Below are positions 1 to 10,660 of a stretch of DNA of 64,000 nucleotides, piece after piece (within the stretch, counting starts at the first letter, position 1; every line of letters starts with the position of its first letter). Origin of the DNA: Cylindrobasidium torrendii FP15055 ss-10 (taxonomy: Eukaryota > Basidiomycota > Agaricomycetes > Agaricales > Physalacriaceae); the NCBI GenBank assembly GCA_000934385.1, contig KN880515.1, positions 31,219 through 95,218 on the forward strand. Direction: 5' to 3'. The notes below the pieces were generated by a model. The model did not search any database and was not told where the DNA came from. It saw only the letters and a list, made by a program, of their open reading frames with translations. The position numbers were made by a program, and so were the translations under genes.

Positions 1-1
1 C

Positions 2-730
2 CTCATCGCTGGTCTCTTTGGGCAGGCAATTATCTGCTATTTCCTCAGCGTTGGTACAAGTGCAGGCGTCTGGACTAGTGTTGCCTTGGCGAACTGCCTC
101 TACGCAGGCCGCCTCACCGACTGGCACAGTATCTGGTGTGGGAAGAACGACAGGAGCGAGCAGCCAGGGATGAAGATGTATTTGCCTGGAACAAAGGATA
201 TTATGTGCATCGCGACGCTCGACCGCTCGACCCCAAGACAAGGGCATTTGCGACAAGGCTTCTTGTTGAATAGCATCGGTCTCATCGCCGCCATTCTTGG
301 TGCTGTGTTCCAAGGCCCGACGCGCGACGCCCTGGGTTTCTCGGAGTTCACGCCTACGCCAGCATGGGTGCTGTACGCTGCAGTCGGGCTTTGCGTCGGT
401 GCATCAGTTCTCATTCTCAGCACGGTGTTTATACAACAGCTACACGAGAAAACGTGGAACAATGACTCCTTGATGCCTACACGATGGATGGTGTACACGA
501 CAATCATACCGTCAATGATTATCTCTGGCTTGGGATTGTTCTTCCAGCAAACGGGAAAAGCGAGGTTATGGCCTTTGCTGGATGCGTTAACTTGGGTGTC
601 AGGTTTGCCGATGGGAATGATAGAGAATGGCAGGGTGTTCCCAGCGGACGATAATTTACTGCATCTGGTGTTGCTCAACAGGTGGATCATGGGCGCTGTA
701 GCTAGCTCACTCGGAAGTACCTATGCGTAA
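2..730 (+). CDS. Multi-TM membrane protein, 3' part only
   Basis: The reading frame is open from the window edge to TAA at 728-730, giving about 242 residues of the C-terminal part; the start lies outside the window. At least five hydrophobic stretches alternate with short loops, for example around GLFGQAIICYFLSVG near the edge and the helices near WVLYAAVGLCVGASVLILS and IIPSMIISGLGLFF, so it is an integral membrane protein. No catalytic motif or family signature was recognised, so no function is assigned. No intron is needed in the visible part. It ends about 220 bp before the convergent hydrolase gene on the other strand. A fungal hypothetical membrane protein is the safest call. Confidence 0.7.
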   Translation, partial: LIAGLFGQAIICYFLSVGTSAGVWTSVALANCLYAGRLTDWHSIWCGKNDRSEQPGMKMYLPGTKDIMCIATLDRSTPRQGHLRQGFLLNSIGLIAAILGAVFQGPTRDALGFSEFTPTPAWVLYAAVGLCVGASVLILSTVFIQQLHEKTWNNDSLMPTRWMVYTTIIPSMIISGLGLFFQQTGKARLWPLLDALTWVSGLPMGMIENGRVFPADDNLLHLVLLNRWIMGAVASSLGSTYA

Positions 731-948
731 AGTTGTATTCACAAGGAAACTGTATTGTTTATGTAGATTTGCAAACGGAAATCTTTGCAATACCACGGAG
801 CTCCTACTCGCAAGTCTTAAGTGAGTGCCAGCCTTCGCCGCGATACACTTCGAGAAACAATTGCATTCTAGCGATCTATGGTCTGGCAAGTCCACGGGGC
901 ATAAAGAAATAAAGATAAATAAATAAAGAGTATGTATCACTGTAAGCC

Positions 949-2167
949 TCAAAGTTGGAAAAGCTATTGGACACATGCATCAGAGAGGGAATTGTGAGAC
1001 AGAGAGGACGTACTTTGACCAAGCTGGCGGCGGCGTTCATCATGCCATCGTTATCGTGTGACACGCCCTCGATCCAATCCACTGACTGTGATGAAGGGAC
1101 AGAGCCACTATTCAGCGACTCGAGCACGCTCACAAAGTTCTTGCCACGCTCGAGGTGGGAAGCACCCTGTGTGACGGCCTGGCAGCGAGTGTCGCCTGGG
1201 CCATCGTCTGCAGTACCCCAAGCATAGTGCACTTGACGCCCGTTGTATCGCGAGACGAGTCCCTCCCGCTTCATGCTGTTGAAGTCCCCGAGCCCGTATC
1301 CGGGAATCTTCGCGCTCAGGCCGTACTTGTAGTCATCGAAGCCAGCGCAATCTGCATTAGGAGCTGGACGGTCCTCCGTGAGCCAGAGAAGAGAGCCAGG
1401 GTTGGCAACCCAGTAGTGAAGTCGGTCGGCATCTCCATCAGATGAACGCATGAGTGCGTAGCGCTGGGTCATTTGGGCACCAGCGGAGTGGCCAGCGATA
1501 ACAAGGGTCTTCAGGTTAGGGAACGCGGAGGAGTCCATGTAGTAGGAAACCAGGCTGTCGACGACATCGTATGAAGAAACATCGGAAACCGAGGACGGGC
1601 CCTCGTTGTAGTGACCGCTAACCCATGTCGTGCGACCCCAGGTGAGTTGTGTGTCCTTTGCAGCTCCGGCAGCGAGGTCTTCCTGGCTGAAGAAGCAGGG
1701 CGCCATGATAGAGACCTTCGAACGATCGACACCATCCTGTGCTGCGGCACGATACAAAGCATTGTTCATCGAGTTCCAGTCTGCAGAAAGATATTAGGGT
1801 CTGCTCATCGGATGCAGCATCTCGTCACGCACAGTACCAGCAATCGCGCGCCTTGCCTGGAAAGACAATTACGGCACGCTCGATTGACGAGTCAACTTGG
1901 TCTGTGGTCTGATATACAGGCTATGATTTGGCGAAATTAGACAAAGGACTCCAGATAGCGAGTCTAGACACTCACCATAGTGTTGGACCCTACGGCAAAG
2001 TCGGGATACGCGGTTGCGTCGGTGACCTCTGGCATGTTTTGCCATCCCGTCTCCATACTCCCAGAAGCACCAGGAGATGGATTGCTTTGCTGGCGCCTCA
2101 CAACACCTGCCCATACCGAGGTGGCCACGAAAGAAAGGAGCGTAAGTTTCAAAGATTGACTGAACAT
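949..2167 (-). CDS. Secreted alpha/beta-hydrolase, paralogue 1
   Basis: Exons on the minus strand: 2167-1976, 1920-1833, 1780-1014 and 963-949, giving 353 residues. The N-terminus MFSQSLKLTLLSFVATSVWA looks like a cleaved signal peptide. The nucleophile elbow GHSAG places the catalytic Ser near residue 192; a conserved GVSHD segment near the C-terminus may hold the catalytic His. The fold class (serine hydrolase with alpha/beta core) follows from the motif; the substrate is unknown. It is clearly paralogous to the gene at 5510-6708: same intron positions and phases for the first two introns, and shared blocks such as TRCQAVTQGASHLERG. This copy has an extra intron that leaves only the last four codons and stop in exon 4; splicing it restores a LFQL ending matching LFQAL of the paralogue. 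A TATA-like element lies about 90 bp upstream. Confidence 0.82.
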
Positions 2168-2692
2168 GGCGCTAAAGACGCAAGGGAAGAAGGGAAAGAA
2201 TGGGACAAGAGGAAGGCCAAAGACACAAATCAACAATGAAATGCGATAGTGAGCTCTTATAAGCACTACTCATATCGCTGTGGAGTGCAGAAATGATGGT
2301 TTGTTGATATCTGTGTGAGCACCTTAGTTCAAACTTCGAACCCGCAGGGCAGCATGAACGCTCCATGGTCGCGCGTGTCATGCTCGAAAGTGTTTTGAGG
2401 TTTCGAAATAGGAAGCGTCGCGCACTAGTCCAAAACCAAGCGCAATTTGTGCATCATATCCTGTGTTTTACCACAGAAGTTGCAATCGCCGTCAATTCTT
2501 GGGTAGCAAAGGACAGACAAAGGACGGCAACTCTGCCACTTGGTGGGGTGATGATGGGCCGGGATGGCGGGCGCAAGTCGGGGGAGTGGCCGCAGCCGGT
2601 TGCGCAAACCACGGCGGGGTACTACTCGGATACAATCCCGCTGCATCCTGAACCGATATCGAAGTGTTCACCTGGAACGACCCAGAGAGATG
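2168..2692. other. Intergenic, hydrolase 1 promoter side
   Basis: About 525 bp between the hydrolase 1 start and the 3' end of the sucrase/ferredoxin-like gene, both on the minus strand. Apart from the TATA-like element nothing was recognised; short ORFs here have no family features. Confidence 0.6.
2255..2263 (-). promoter_or_regulatory. TATA-like element of hydrolase 1
   Basis: The minus strand reads CTTATAAG about 90 bp upstream of the hydrolase 1 ATG, a usual distance for a fungal TATA box. Assigned on sequence and position only. Confidence 0.4.
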
Positions 2693-3590
2693 TCATGCAT
2701 GCCCTCTGTCTTCTTCATTGATTTGTTCTGCGTTATACATACTGATTTGGGTGTCAGTCGACAATCCCATTCGGCCGCGCCAGAGCACGGGGAATAGTGG
2801 AGGGGTCCGTAGTCCAAAAGGTTGTCTCGTGCTCTCAAGAATCTTTTCCACAATGGATGGCGCGTCGCTGGGCGTCACATTGCCGAGCCTACAACAAAAG
2901 TAAGAATCCACATTGCTTTTCATTAGATACACAAGCCCGGCAAGATACGCACCATTCACCGTGTGGGTATACCAGGACATTTGCCGCATACCTTAAGGAT
3001 AGTTAGCAGCCGGTCAGTACAAACACCACGACGTACTTGTGTCCACCGACATGCGCTACTTCCGCTACCTTTAGCCTTTGTGCTTCAACACCTCTTCGTT
3101 GTACTTGGTCTCTCAATGCTGTGGCTACATCAACACCCGTAGTCCCACACCGACAATCCCTTGACCCATGCGTGCATACATAGAGATACACATCCCTATT
3201 TTTGAGGCTCGTCGATAAAGGAGCCGCCTCCAGTGCTGCGTCCTTTGCAGCACGTAGGCTGTCTGCCACCTCTTTTACGTTTGCTTCTGAGAGCACAGGG
3301 ATATCCAACTGTTCGCCAGACGTAAAGAATGCCTTGACCGATATATCTGCGGATGTTGAGGAAGGGGGCTCGTCAGGATACCAAGCCCAATTGACAACCG
3401 CGCCCCATCGTGTAACCTCGAGCTGTAGTGCGCGCTGGATGGCTGTTGAATGTCGCGACTCCATGGCGGAAATTGGGATAGGTGATTTGAGCAAGACATA
3501 GCACAAGTGGATGGGACTCGAGTTGAGCAGCGCAGAGGGCTTGGGAGTAACTGCATTTGCAAGGTAACGGATGGCTGTTCGTGCAACCAT
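2693..3590 (-). CDS. Sucrase/ferredoxin-like (AIM32-type) protein
   Basis: Exons 3590-3037, 2991-2953 and 2888-2693 give 262 residues. The middle of the protein has CTHGSRDCRCG followed by HVGGHKYAANVLVY and a Trp-Arg-Gly-Arg-Met-Gly-Leu stretch near the end. This is the layout of the sucrase/ferredoxin-like family, a thioredoxin-fold [2Fe-2S]-type group that includes yeast Aim32, in which Cys and the downstream His/Gly motif contribute metal ligands. The 39-nt middle exon encodes the conserved KYAANVLVYPHGEW region, which supports the splicing. The N-terminus is basic and hydroxylated and could be a mitochondrial presequence; an alternative internal Met exists at the MESRHSTA segment. The exact role of the family in fungi (mitochondrial redox or Fe-S chemistry) is inference. 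Confidence 0.85.
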
Positions 3591-4453
3591 TTCAGAGATA
3601 GATCAAGGTAAGGATGAAGAGTCTTTCGAGGGAAGAGATAAGAGGGAATGAAGTCCGCAAGTTACAACGTTCGGCTTGCAAGGTGCCGACGGGTGACGCG
3701 CCTTCGGCGGGAGACTGAGCAGGACTGAGGTGAATGAGAGCACAAAGTGGAAACAGTCATCATCGGCTATCGGCTAAATTACTATTAGCAAGGTCCGAAC
3801 TATAAGCGGATCAATGATGGATATCACTATGATCGACGGCGCACTCGACTCTCGAGAGTCGAACCCCTCCATGATCCATCCATTCAAATTGGAATCGCAA
3901 CTGTCCTTCCTTTGAGAGCCAGAATCTTGGTCTCACTGCCCGGCTGCAACAGTGCAAGATGGCATCATCTTCTGCATTTGCATTCTTTGCGAGGTACCTT
4001 CTGGGACATGTTCATGAGAGCAGAAACTCATCGACAACGAATCTGTACCGCTGAAGGTATTGGGACCTGGTGTTCTGCTGGTGGGCAACGTCAGTCAATA
4101 AGGTTATCCTTGTTGCTTGAGGGCTTGCCTCTGCTCGCCTTTGTATCATAGGACTAATTGGTAGGTACATCGTCCGCATGGAAGGAAGACACCCTCAGAG
4201 CAACAAGGTTGGCCTCCTGATAGCTCTGATGGCGGTTGCTGCATCGTTCTCGGGCCCTTCGGCGTAGTTCTTTTGTCGACCTTTCAGATATAAAGCGTAA
4301 CTTGGTTGCCGTCCCCCCATTCCTTCTTTCCTTTCCTTCAATCTCTTTCGTTCGACCTGGTGTCGTCTTTTAGGCCTTCATTCCACCAATCTTGCAGCTA
4401 GACTGCCTTCTTCCTTATCCTCCTTTACTTTCTGTTAAATCATACTGCACATC
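3591..4453. other. Divergent promoter region
   Basis: About 860 bp between the divergent sucrase/ferredoxin-like gene and the small secreted protein gene. It contains pyrimidine-rich tracts just before 4454 and one TATA-like element. No convincing coding segment was found. Confidence 0.6.
4288..4295 (+). promoter_or_regulatory. TATA-like element of small secreted protein gene
   Basis: ATATAAAG about 160 bp upstream of the ATG at 4454, followed by a CT-rich leader typical of highly expressed fungal promoters. Confidence 0.4.
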
Positions 4454-5044
4454 ATGTCCCGCTTCGTCTTCACGATCTTTGCTGTTCTCGCCTCGCTCTG
4501 CGTCTACGCAATGGCGCGTGAGTCTGTACCACTCATATTCAGCGTTTTTCATCTCAATACTCATAGGCCCCGTTGAGCGCCAGGTTGGCAACGTTCAGTG
4601 CAACCTTGCTAGGCTGGCCATCGTCTCCAACTTGTCTAAGACCAACAAAGCTGTTGGCGCCATCGATACCACGTTCGCTTGTCTTCCCCTCGTCCATCAA
4701 TTGTCGCTCACATACCTTCACTCAGAGACGCGACTGTTGCCTCCGCGGTCACCGCCGCTCAGACAGGCTTAGACGGCGCCGACGCTGGTATCAAAACCAT
4801 TGCTACCAGTCTCTTCAGCGGCAAGGCTGCCGACCCAGCAGCGCGCGACCAGGTCGGGAAAGGTCTCACGGACGCTATGACCGCGCTCAATGGCATCACC
4901 AACTCGTACGCATTCAAGTTCTTTTGTTGTGTTGACCACTGGTATTGACATCTCGGCAGGACCGATACCAACGTCGCTGCTGCTATCAAGAGCCTGACCA
5001 AGGCCATTGGGAACGGCGAAGATGTCGTGTCGACCTGCAAGTAG
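4454..5044 (+). CDS. Small secreted protein
   Basis: Exons 4454-4517, 4567-4672, 4726-4905 and 4960-5044 give 144 residues. The start MSRFVFTIFAVLASLCVYAM is a clear signal peptide, followed by a short Pro/Glu/Arg segment. The mature part is rich in Ala, Thr, Asp and Lys, mostly predicted helical, with only two Cys (near the start and in the final STCK). The size and composition resemble fungal cell-wall or hydrophobic-surface-binding small secreted proteins, but no family was proven. The second intron is the weakest point: the donor GTTCGC at 4673 was chosen because it gives a smooth frame (DTTDATVASAVTA); a GTCTTC donor 8 bp on, combined with another acceptor, is possible. A role at the cell surface or outside is inferred only from the signal peptide. 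Confidence 0.72.
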
Positions 5045-5509
5045 TGGAGAATAGTACACTCGGGGTGGATTTGGACGGACTGTATATGGACAGATTAAGA
5101 CTTGGATTATGGTGATTTGCTTCTGATAGGTTGGAATGGTCAATTGCGACATTTGTTCTATGTTCTTGGCTTCACCTTGACGTCGTCTCAATTGGCCGCG
5201 AGTAAGTAAGGATAGATGAGGCCTTGACTTGAGGAGGGCCTAATGATCTCATCGGGTCACTCTGGTATTCTGACATTGCCTTCGCACGCCAGAAGGCAGC
5301 CAGAAGGACTTGACTGGGGGTATCGCTTCACTGTTGATTTGAACAAAAATAAATAAGATAACCAGCAGCTGACCACGATGCGATAAACGCATACTACATG
5401 CACATAATTCGCATCTACAAGTATCCCACAGTGTATAGTAATGTATAGCAAGAAAGTCAATGTTTCTAATGACAGAAGAAAGTCGTAAAGAGGCATGCAG
5501 TGCTACCAA
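5045..5509. other. Convergent 3' region
   Basis: About 465 bp between the 3' ends of the small secreted protein gene and hydrolase 2. It is AT-rich near 5340-5360. No coding segment was recognised. Confidence 0.6.
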
Positions 5510-6708
5510 TCATAATGCTTGGAACAAACGATTGATGCCTTGCGCGCTGCTCATCATGCCATCTCCGTCGTGAGACACGCCTGGCACATAGTCTACCGTT
5601 TGGGCCGACGGGATCATGCCCGAGTTCAGGTCCTTCAGCATGGAAACAAAGTTTTCCCCGCGTTCGAGATGTGATGCGCCTTGTGTGACTGCTTGGCAGC
5701 GTGTATCACCCGCGCCATTGTCCGCCAGCCCCCAGGCGTAGTTGAGATGGCGGTTTAGGTAGCGTTCGACAATTCCGTCGCGGCCGAGAGCATTGTAGTC
5801 CGCCATTGCGTATGCTGGGATCTTGGATGCCAGGCCGTATTTGTAATCGTCGACGCCGTCACAGCTAGTGTCGGGCGCGGGGCGGTCGGCGGTGAGCCAG
5901 AGCAGTGAGCCAGGGTTTGCGGTCCAGAAACGCAGACGGTCGTCGTTCGTGGTCGGGGACCGTAGCGCCGCATAGCGCTGGACCATCTGGGCACCTGCGG
6001 AGTGCCCAGCGACTACGACAACCTCGAGGTTTGGGAAGATATCCCGGTTCATATAGAACTCGAGGAGAATGTCGATGACCTTGTAAGAAGAGAAGTCTGT
6101 GACGCCTGCAGGCGCAACGTTGTTGTGACCACTGACCCAGGTCGTCTTTCCCCAGAGAAGGTAGGAAGGTTTGGCAGCGCCAGCCTGGAGGTCGAGTTCG
6201 GTGAGAAAGCCGGGTGCCATGATGGAGATGGTGTTGCGGTCCAAGTTTGGGTCGTCATATGCGCCGCTATAGAGCGCATTGTTGACAGAGTTGAAGTCTA
6301 TCGGGTCTTAGATAGTGGACAAGGGAATTCGCAGGCATGCGGCTCACATCCCCAGGGGTCGCGACCCTTTGCAGGCATGACGATGACCGCGCGCTTGATA
6401 TTGGCGTAGTCCGAGGAGTCTATGGCAGAGATGTAGAGAGGCTGAAGTCGGGAGCTGTGGTCAGAGGCGCATTTAAACGATTCGGATAAGGTTTGAACAC
6501 ATACAATCGTCGCATTCGTTGCTTCGTCCAAAACCCAGTCCCACAGCCAAGCGTCGGTCACACTGGGCAGATACTTCCAACCTTGGTCGGGAGAGCCGTC
6601 GACAAACGGATTGTCATTATGCTGTTGGCGCTTGATGACGGCAGCCAGGGAGCAAGAGGTTAAGAAAGAAAGAACGAGTGTGATGATTAAAGAGCGACGG
6701 TGTTGCAT
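5510..6708 (-). CDS. Secreted alpha/beta-hydrolase, paralogue 2
   Basis: Exons 6708-6505, 6441-6348 and 6297-5510 give 361 residues. The N-terminus MQHRRSLIITLVLSF plus the following small residues form a signal peptide; a Lys-Arg site just after it could be a Kex2-type cleavage. The nucleophile motif GHSAG puts the catalytic Ser near residue 199, and GVSHDGDGMM near the C-terminus matches the likely His region of paralogue 1. The two share most of their length including NSV/MNNALY, WVSGH and TRCQAVTQGASHLERG blocks. Here the last intron of paralogue 1 is absent and the protein ends LFQAL. The substrate is unknown; a secreted esterase or depolymerase is the likely class. Confidence 0.85.
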
Positions 6709-7482
6709 CGTAGCAAGATCCTTGGAGGCGTGAAGGTGGGGGCAAGGAAACACAAGTCTGAGCAACCTTCGGTTGGTCTTTTAAGCAAATTTGCCGTGGT
6801 GTGTGTGCCTAAATAGGTGCCCTGCAGGAAGCTCTGTATGAATGCGTGCAGATCCGAGTCTAAATTGGAATTTGGAAACGAGTCGCGGCTTCCCACTTGT
6901 GATACGCTTGGAAACACTACTGGCGCATTGGCGCAATAGGACGGAGACGGGCGGAGAAAGGCGGGAGCACGGATTTGAGACCAGCTATGTAGTACCGTTG
7001 GCCGTGCTGTGTGCTAGCGAGAAACCGAATATTCTGCATGAGTGTGCTCGTGCAGGCCGCAATCATATCAATGGCCCATACTTTGATTTCGATATGGCGT
7101 CTATACACGCTATCGACCATCAAGGCTGCAGGGATTAGCTGGGTATTCGTATCTGCTAAGCGCGCCTTTGCGCATGCTTTACACGATACATACGGAAATA
7201 TTTTCCCGAGTAGTGTGAGCCCATGGATATTTCGATAACCAGTTCGTCACCGGGCGCCGGGCGGGTTTTGGCCCACACTGCTGAGCTCGCTCCCTGGTCG
7301 GTGTATATACGGAGACTGTACGGAGATCTCGAATGATTCAAATCAAGCCAGAATTCCGGCTGGTCAGTGGCAGTGCCACAGTGTTACTTGCACATGCTTG
7401 CACAGACGCGATCACATCAGCGTGATCAGAATTTAAGACGCGACGCGACCATACCCTTGCTTTCTAACACTCAGCCGGCACT
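6709..7482. other. Divergent promoter region
   Basis: About 770 bp between hydrolase 2 and the small gene at 7483, which are transcribed away from each other. Short ORFs are present on both strands but none shows protein-like composition or splice support. Confidence 0.55.
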
Positions 7483-8042
7483 ATGACGTCCTCTGCTGGA
7501 TCATCTCCCGCAAAAAGCATCGCTAGTCCAATAGGCTCCCCCAAGCGCGTGGATCACGAACCGTCCCCTACGCTGAGCAACATCAGCGCGCCTTTCCCCG
7601 GATTCGACCACCAGAATGCCATAGTCCGACCTTTCGCAGCCGAAGCTGAGCGCGATGCTGCTTTTCAGAAGCGTATGTGAAAAAATTCCAACGCATATAT
7701 GCTATCCCTAACCTTTTTCGAGCAGAATTGAGTGCAATGCTGCTGGAGGCGACGCTTGAGACACATGCCTGGGCGGCGACAAGGCCCCGCTTTGAGACTG
7801 AGTCTACATTGAAGAGCCTCGAAGAAAGGATTACAGTCGTGATAGAGACTGAGACTGAGCAAGGCACGTTGCGTCCACCACCCTCTTTCTTCCATAACTC
7901 GAATTCCTCTACTCTATTCGGTGCTCAGCTATCCGTGAATAATGTGTAACTGCTCTAACTCCGTGCAGAAAAGACTCGTCAGAACATCAACGATTTCGTC
8001 GGCAAAGTCAAGACCGCGCTTTCCGCTCTTGCTAGTTTTTGA
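7483..8042 (+). CDS. Small protein of unknown function
   Basis: Exons 7483-7672, 7726-7863 and 7969-8042 give 133 residues. The first 45 residues are Ser/Pro-rich and look disordered (SPAKSIASPIGSPKRV); the rest is predicted helical with heptad-like Leu and acidic/basic residues (TLKSLEERITVVIETETEQ, then NINDFVGKVKTALSAL), so a short coiled coil is likely. No family was recognised. The second intron appears to start with GC (CAAG then GCACGT at 7864) and to end at CAG 7966-7968; this joins the frames cleanly, but no GT donor does. If that intron is wrong the C-terminus changes. Soluble, probably intracellular, because there is no signal peptide. Confidence 0.55.
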
Positions 8043-8444
8043 ATCGCTTGCTCATCCTCGTCGTCGTTTGTTTGTCCTCTCGCTTGTGCCCATTGCTTCG
8101 CTGTAGAAACGCTCTGAACCAAACTGTCTTGTGGATTAAATGCTATATATGCGTCGTTTAAAACCTTGCGAGCCTCGAGGCGTGAAATAGGCGCGGTACC
8201 ATCGGGCCGTAAGTCCGCCTACGTCATCCACTCAATGTCATCGCCGACGGATCACTGATCAGGCATAGGCCCGACTTCCGCTTTCCAGGCACAACTTGTT
8301 CTTTCCTCTCGCTGTCGTCGTAGTAGTCAAGCTTAGCATCTCAATCACTCTCGACGTCGCGGAGGTCGTCCAGCTCAATCGGACATAAATTAAGACGAAA
8401 CCCTCAGTAATCCTCAAACTCGAATTAACGAACAATTAACGCAA
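8043..8444. other. Intergenic, DUF4203 gene promoter
   Basis: About 400 bp upstream of the DUF4203 gene. It contains CT-rich stretches near 8300-8350 and an AT-rich leader; no coding segment or clear TATA element. Confidence 0.6.
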
Positions 8445-10218
8445 ATGGCGACATCAGCCGATACGACCTACAATCTTACGACACTACTAGCCTCAAGCCC
8501 ATTTGCTCTGGCATACGCGCTACCACTCTTATTGCTCTCACTTTTCATCACCTTCGCTGGAACCTTCCTTACTCTTGACCGTACGCGCCAATTTGCCCCC
8601 AAGAGCGATGTCATTCTCCCTGGTGCATTCGATTCACCCAAGAAAAAATTGAATCTGCGTTTGGAGGGAGGTGTTGGTGGGTTCGCAATAGGACTTGCTT
8701 TTGGAGGTGCGGAAAGGTGCTCGCCATGGTCAAGCTATACTTACCTTGGACCGTAGTCCACTTTTCGACCTTACTAGCTCTCCTCATTCCGTCCTTATCA
8801 TCAGCCGCAAAGCTCTCCTCGAAGTCTTTCGTGGCCGTTTGGGTCTTCTCTTCCCTTCTCACTGCATTTCTCGGTGGTCGCTGGAAATATTCCGCGCTCA
8901 CATTTGCCGGTATCGCTGGAGGGTGCGTCCGCCAATCTAGCAGGCCAGGCAGTCAACTGATATGGAACCTGCAGGTCGACGTTTGCGATGGCTATATCTG
9001 TCATGATTCACCCTTCAAAGCTTACTCGCGTCGTTTTCATTGGAATCTGCATCCCAATCGTTACTATCGCCTGCCTTCTTCCACTGGTCCGCTTCCAGCA
9101 TGCATCATTGCGCTTCGCTACCGGGTCCATGGGAGCCTTTGGGGTGGTTCAGTCCATAGCCATTCTTGCGAACATCCCGGCCTGGACCAATGTATGGAGC
9201 CGCTTGTGGACGACCTCCAGCAGCGAGTGGGGTACCAGCCCAGAGAAAGGCCTCAGCGCAGGATTCTGCTTATTCCTTGTCGCTGGCATGGTCTGCGATT
9301 TCTTCCTGCGTGCCCAATTCGGCGAATGCCCCGATGAGGTCCGTTTTTTGAGCAGCAGCTTTCGATTCATGAACTGACCTATTGCAGAAATGGGACAGCT
9401 ATTTAGCAAACTATGCTGCCAACCTGCCTGACTTTGCTAACCGCGCTGGCACCTTCAAGCCACTGACCTCTGCCTGGGATCGCATATTCAAGACTTCTGC
9501 ACCACCTAATCCCATGGACGCTGCCTTTGCCGACGACAAGACGATGCTTCATGGGCCAGACTCTCCGCTCAAGTCAAAACACGACAGCAAGTCTGATTAC
9601 TTTGACTATCAGCCAACGGCAGGCCTGCTCAAGAAGGCACGTTCAAAGAGCTCGACGCATTTTCAGAGCCGGGCTGGCGGGGGGCGCAAGGCGCGCTGTG
9701 CTGTGAAGTTCAGGCCCATCGGTGAAATGAGCTCAGACTCCGAAGACGACGCTCCACCGCCTGTACGGCCCTGGCTCAAGCAGCGAACGTCCATGGACTC
9801 GACCACGTCGACTGTGCATACCCTCGTCGATGGTGACTTGGACTACGACAGCGACAGCGATCCGTTGGTGAAGAAGCTGGGGAAGGTGCCGGAGTATTCA
9901 GATTATGAAGATGACTTGGGCGCGCCGAAGAAAGGGAGGACGAAGGAGGTGCCGAGCTTTATCTCGCGGGGATTGTCATCGAGCGACTCGAATTCATCGT
10001 CAACGGTTGCTGGTGGCGGCCCTCCAGGCGCTGTGCCATATACACCATCCTTGATTAAGGCTTTGGACCGAGTCGCGGCAGCGCAGAGGGATGCGCACCG
10101 GGCAGACATCAACCAGAGTCAGGTGGACATCCGAGAGGGTATGCCAGCATCTCCGAAGGGAGAGGACTGGAATGATTTCTGGAAAGATGTGGGGAACAAG
10201 AATTCGGCGAAGGCATGA
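8445..10218 (+). CDS. DUF4203 / TM7S3-TM198-like membrane protein
   Basis: Exons 8445-8706, 8757-8922, 8975-9338 and 9388-10218 give 540 residues. The N-terminal half carries about six or seven hydrophobic segments, with the Gly-rich GGVGGFAIGLAFG loop and the FAGIAGGSTFAMAISVM helix typical of the DUF4203 (TM7S3/TM198-like) domain of fungi. The C-terminal half (from about residue 265) is hydrophilic and acidic with Ser-Asp runs (MSSDSEDD, DYDSDSDP) and probably faces the cytosol. The splicing is well supported because each junction restores the domain frame. The biochemical role of the family in fungi is not known; the vertebrate relatives are plasma-membrane or Wnt-related proteins. No signal peptide beyond the first TM. 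Confidence 0.85.
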
Positions 10219-10660
10219 GTGCTGTTGCTTCCGGACATCTGAGTGCTTGAGCTAGTCATGATTTAATGGGTTATTTATCATATACCTCACGATGCTTTAC
10301 GATTTACGACCCATATATCTTATTGTGCCTCTGTAGTTTGTTGTACAAGTTGCTTGACCATTCGACGGCCTGGGCGAATTCATGGCCCCGCTCCAAGTGG
10401 CAGTGGCCAGATCACTCTCGGGCTATGACTCGGTGGCCCATGGAGTAGAGTCAACATTTTCTTGTCCAGGGCGCACTTCCGTGTGCAGTCATTCGGCGAG
10501 CCGCGATGCGATATTGGGCCGGGGTAAGCCAAAGCAAGGTATTACCTAAAGGGAAACAATGGGATCGAGCGAGGATATAAAAGTTCAAAATACTGATATT
10601 ATGCCATTCTAAAAATTCAGAGATATCCAAGTCGTTGCCAAGTTGCCGATAGCTAATTCA
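10219..10660. other. Convergent 3' region
   Basis: About 440 bp between the 3' ends of the DUF4203 gene and the minus-strand gene at 10661. No coding features recognised. Confidence 0.6.

Noticed and set aside
100..690. 196-codon minus-strand open frame opposite the first gene
   Set aside because: It mirrors the membrane protein frame, has no domain features and shows the scattered Cys/Ser pattern of a shadow frame.
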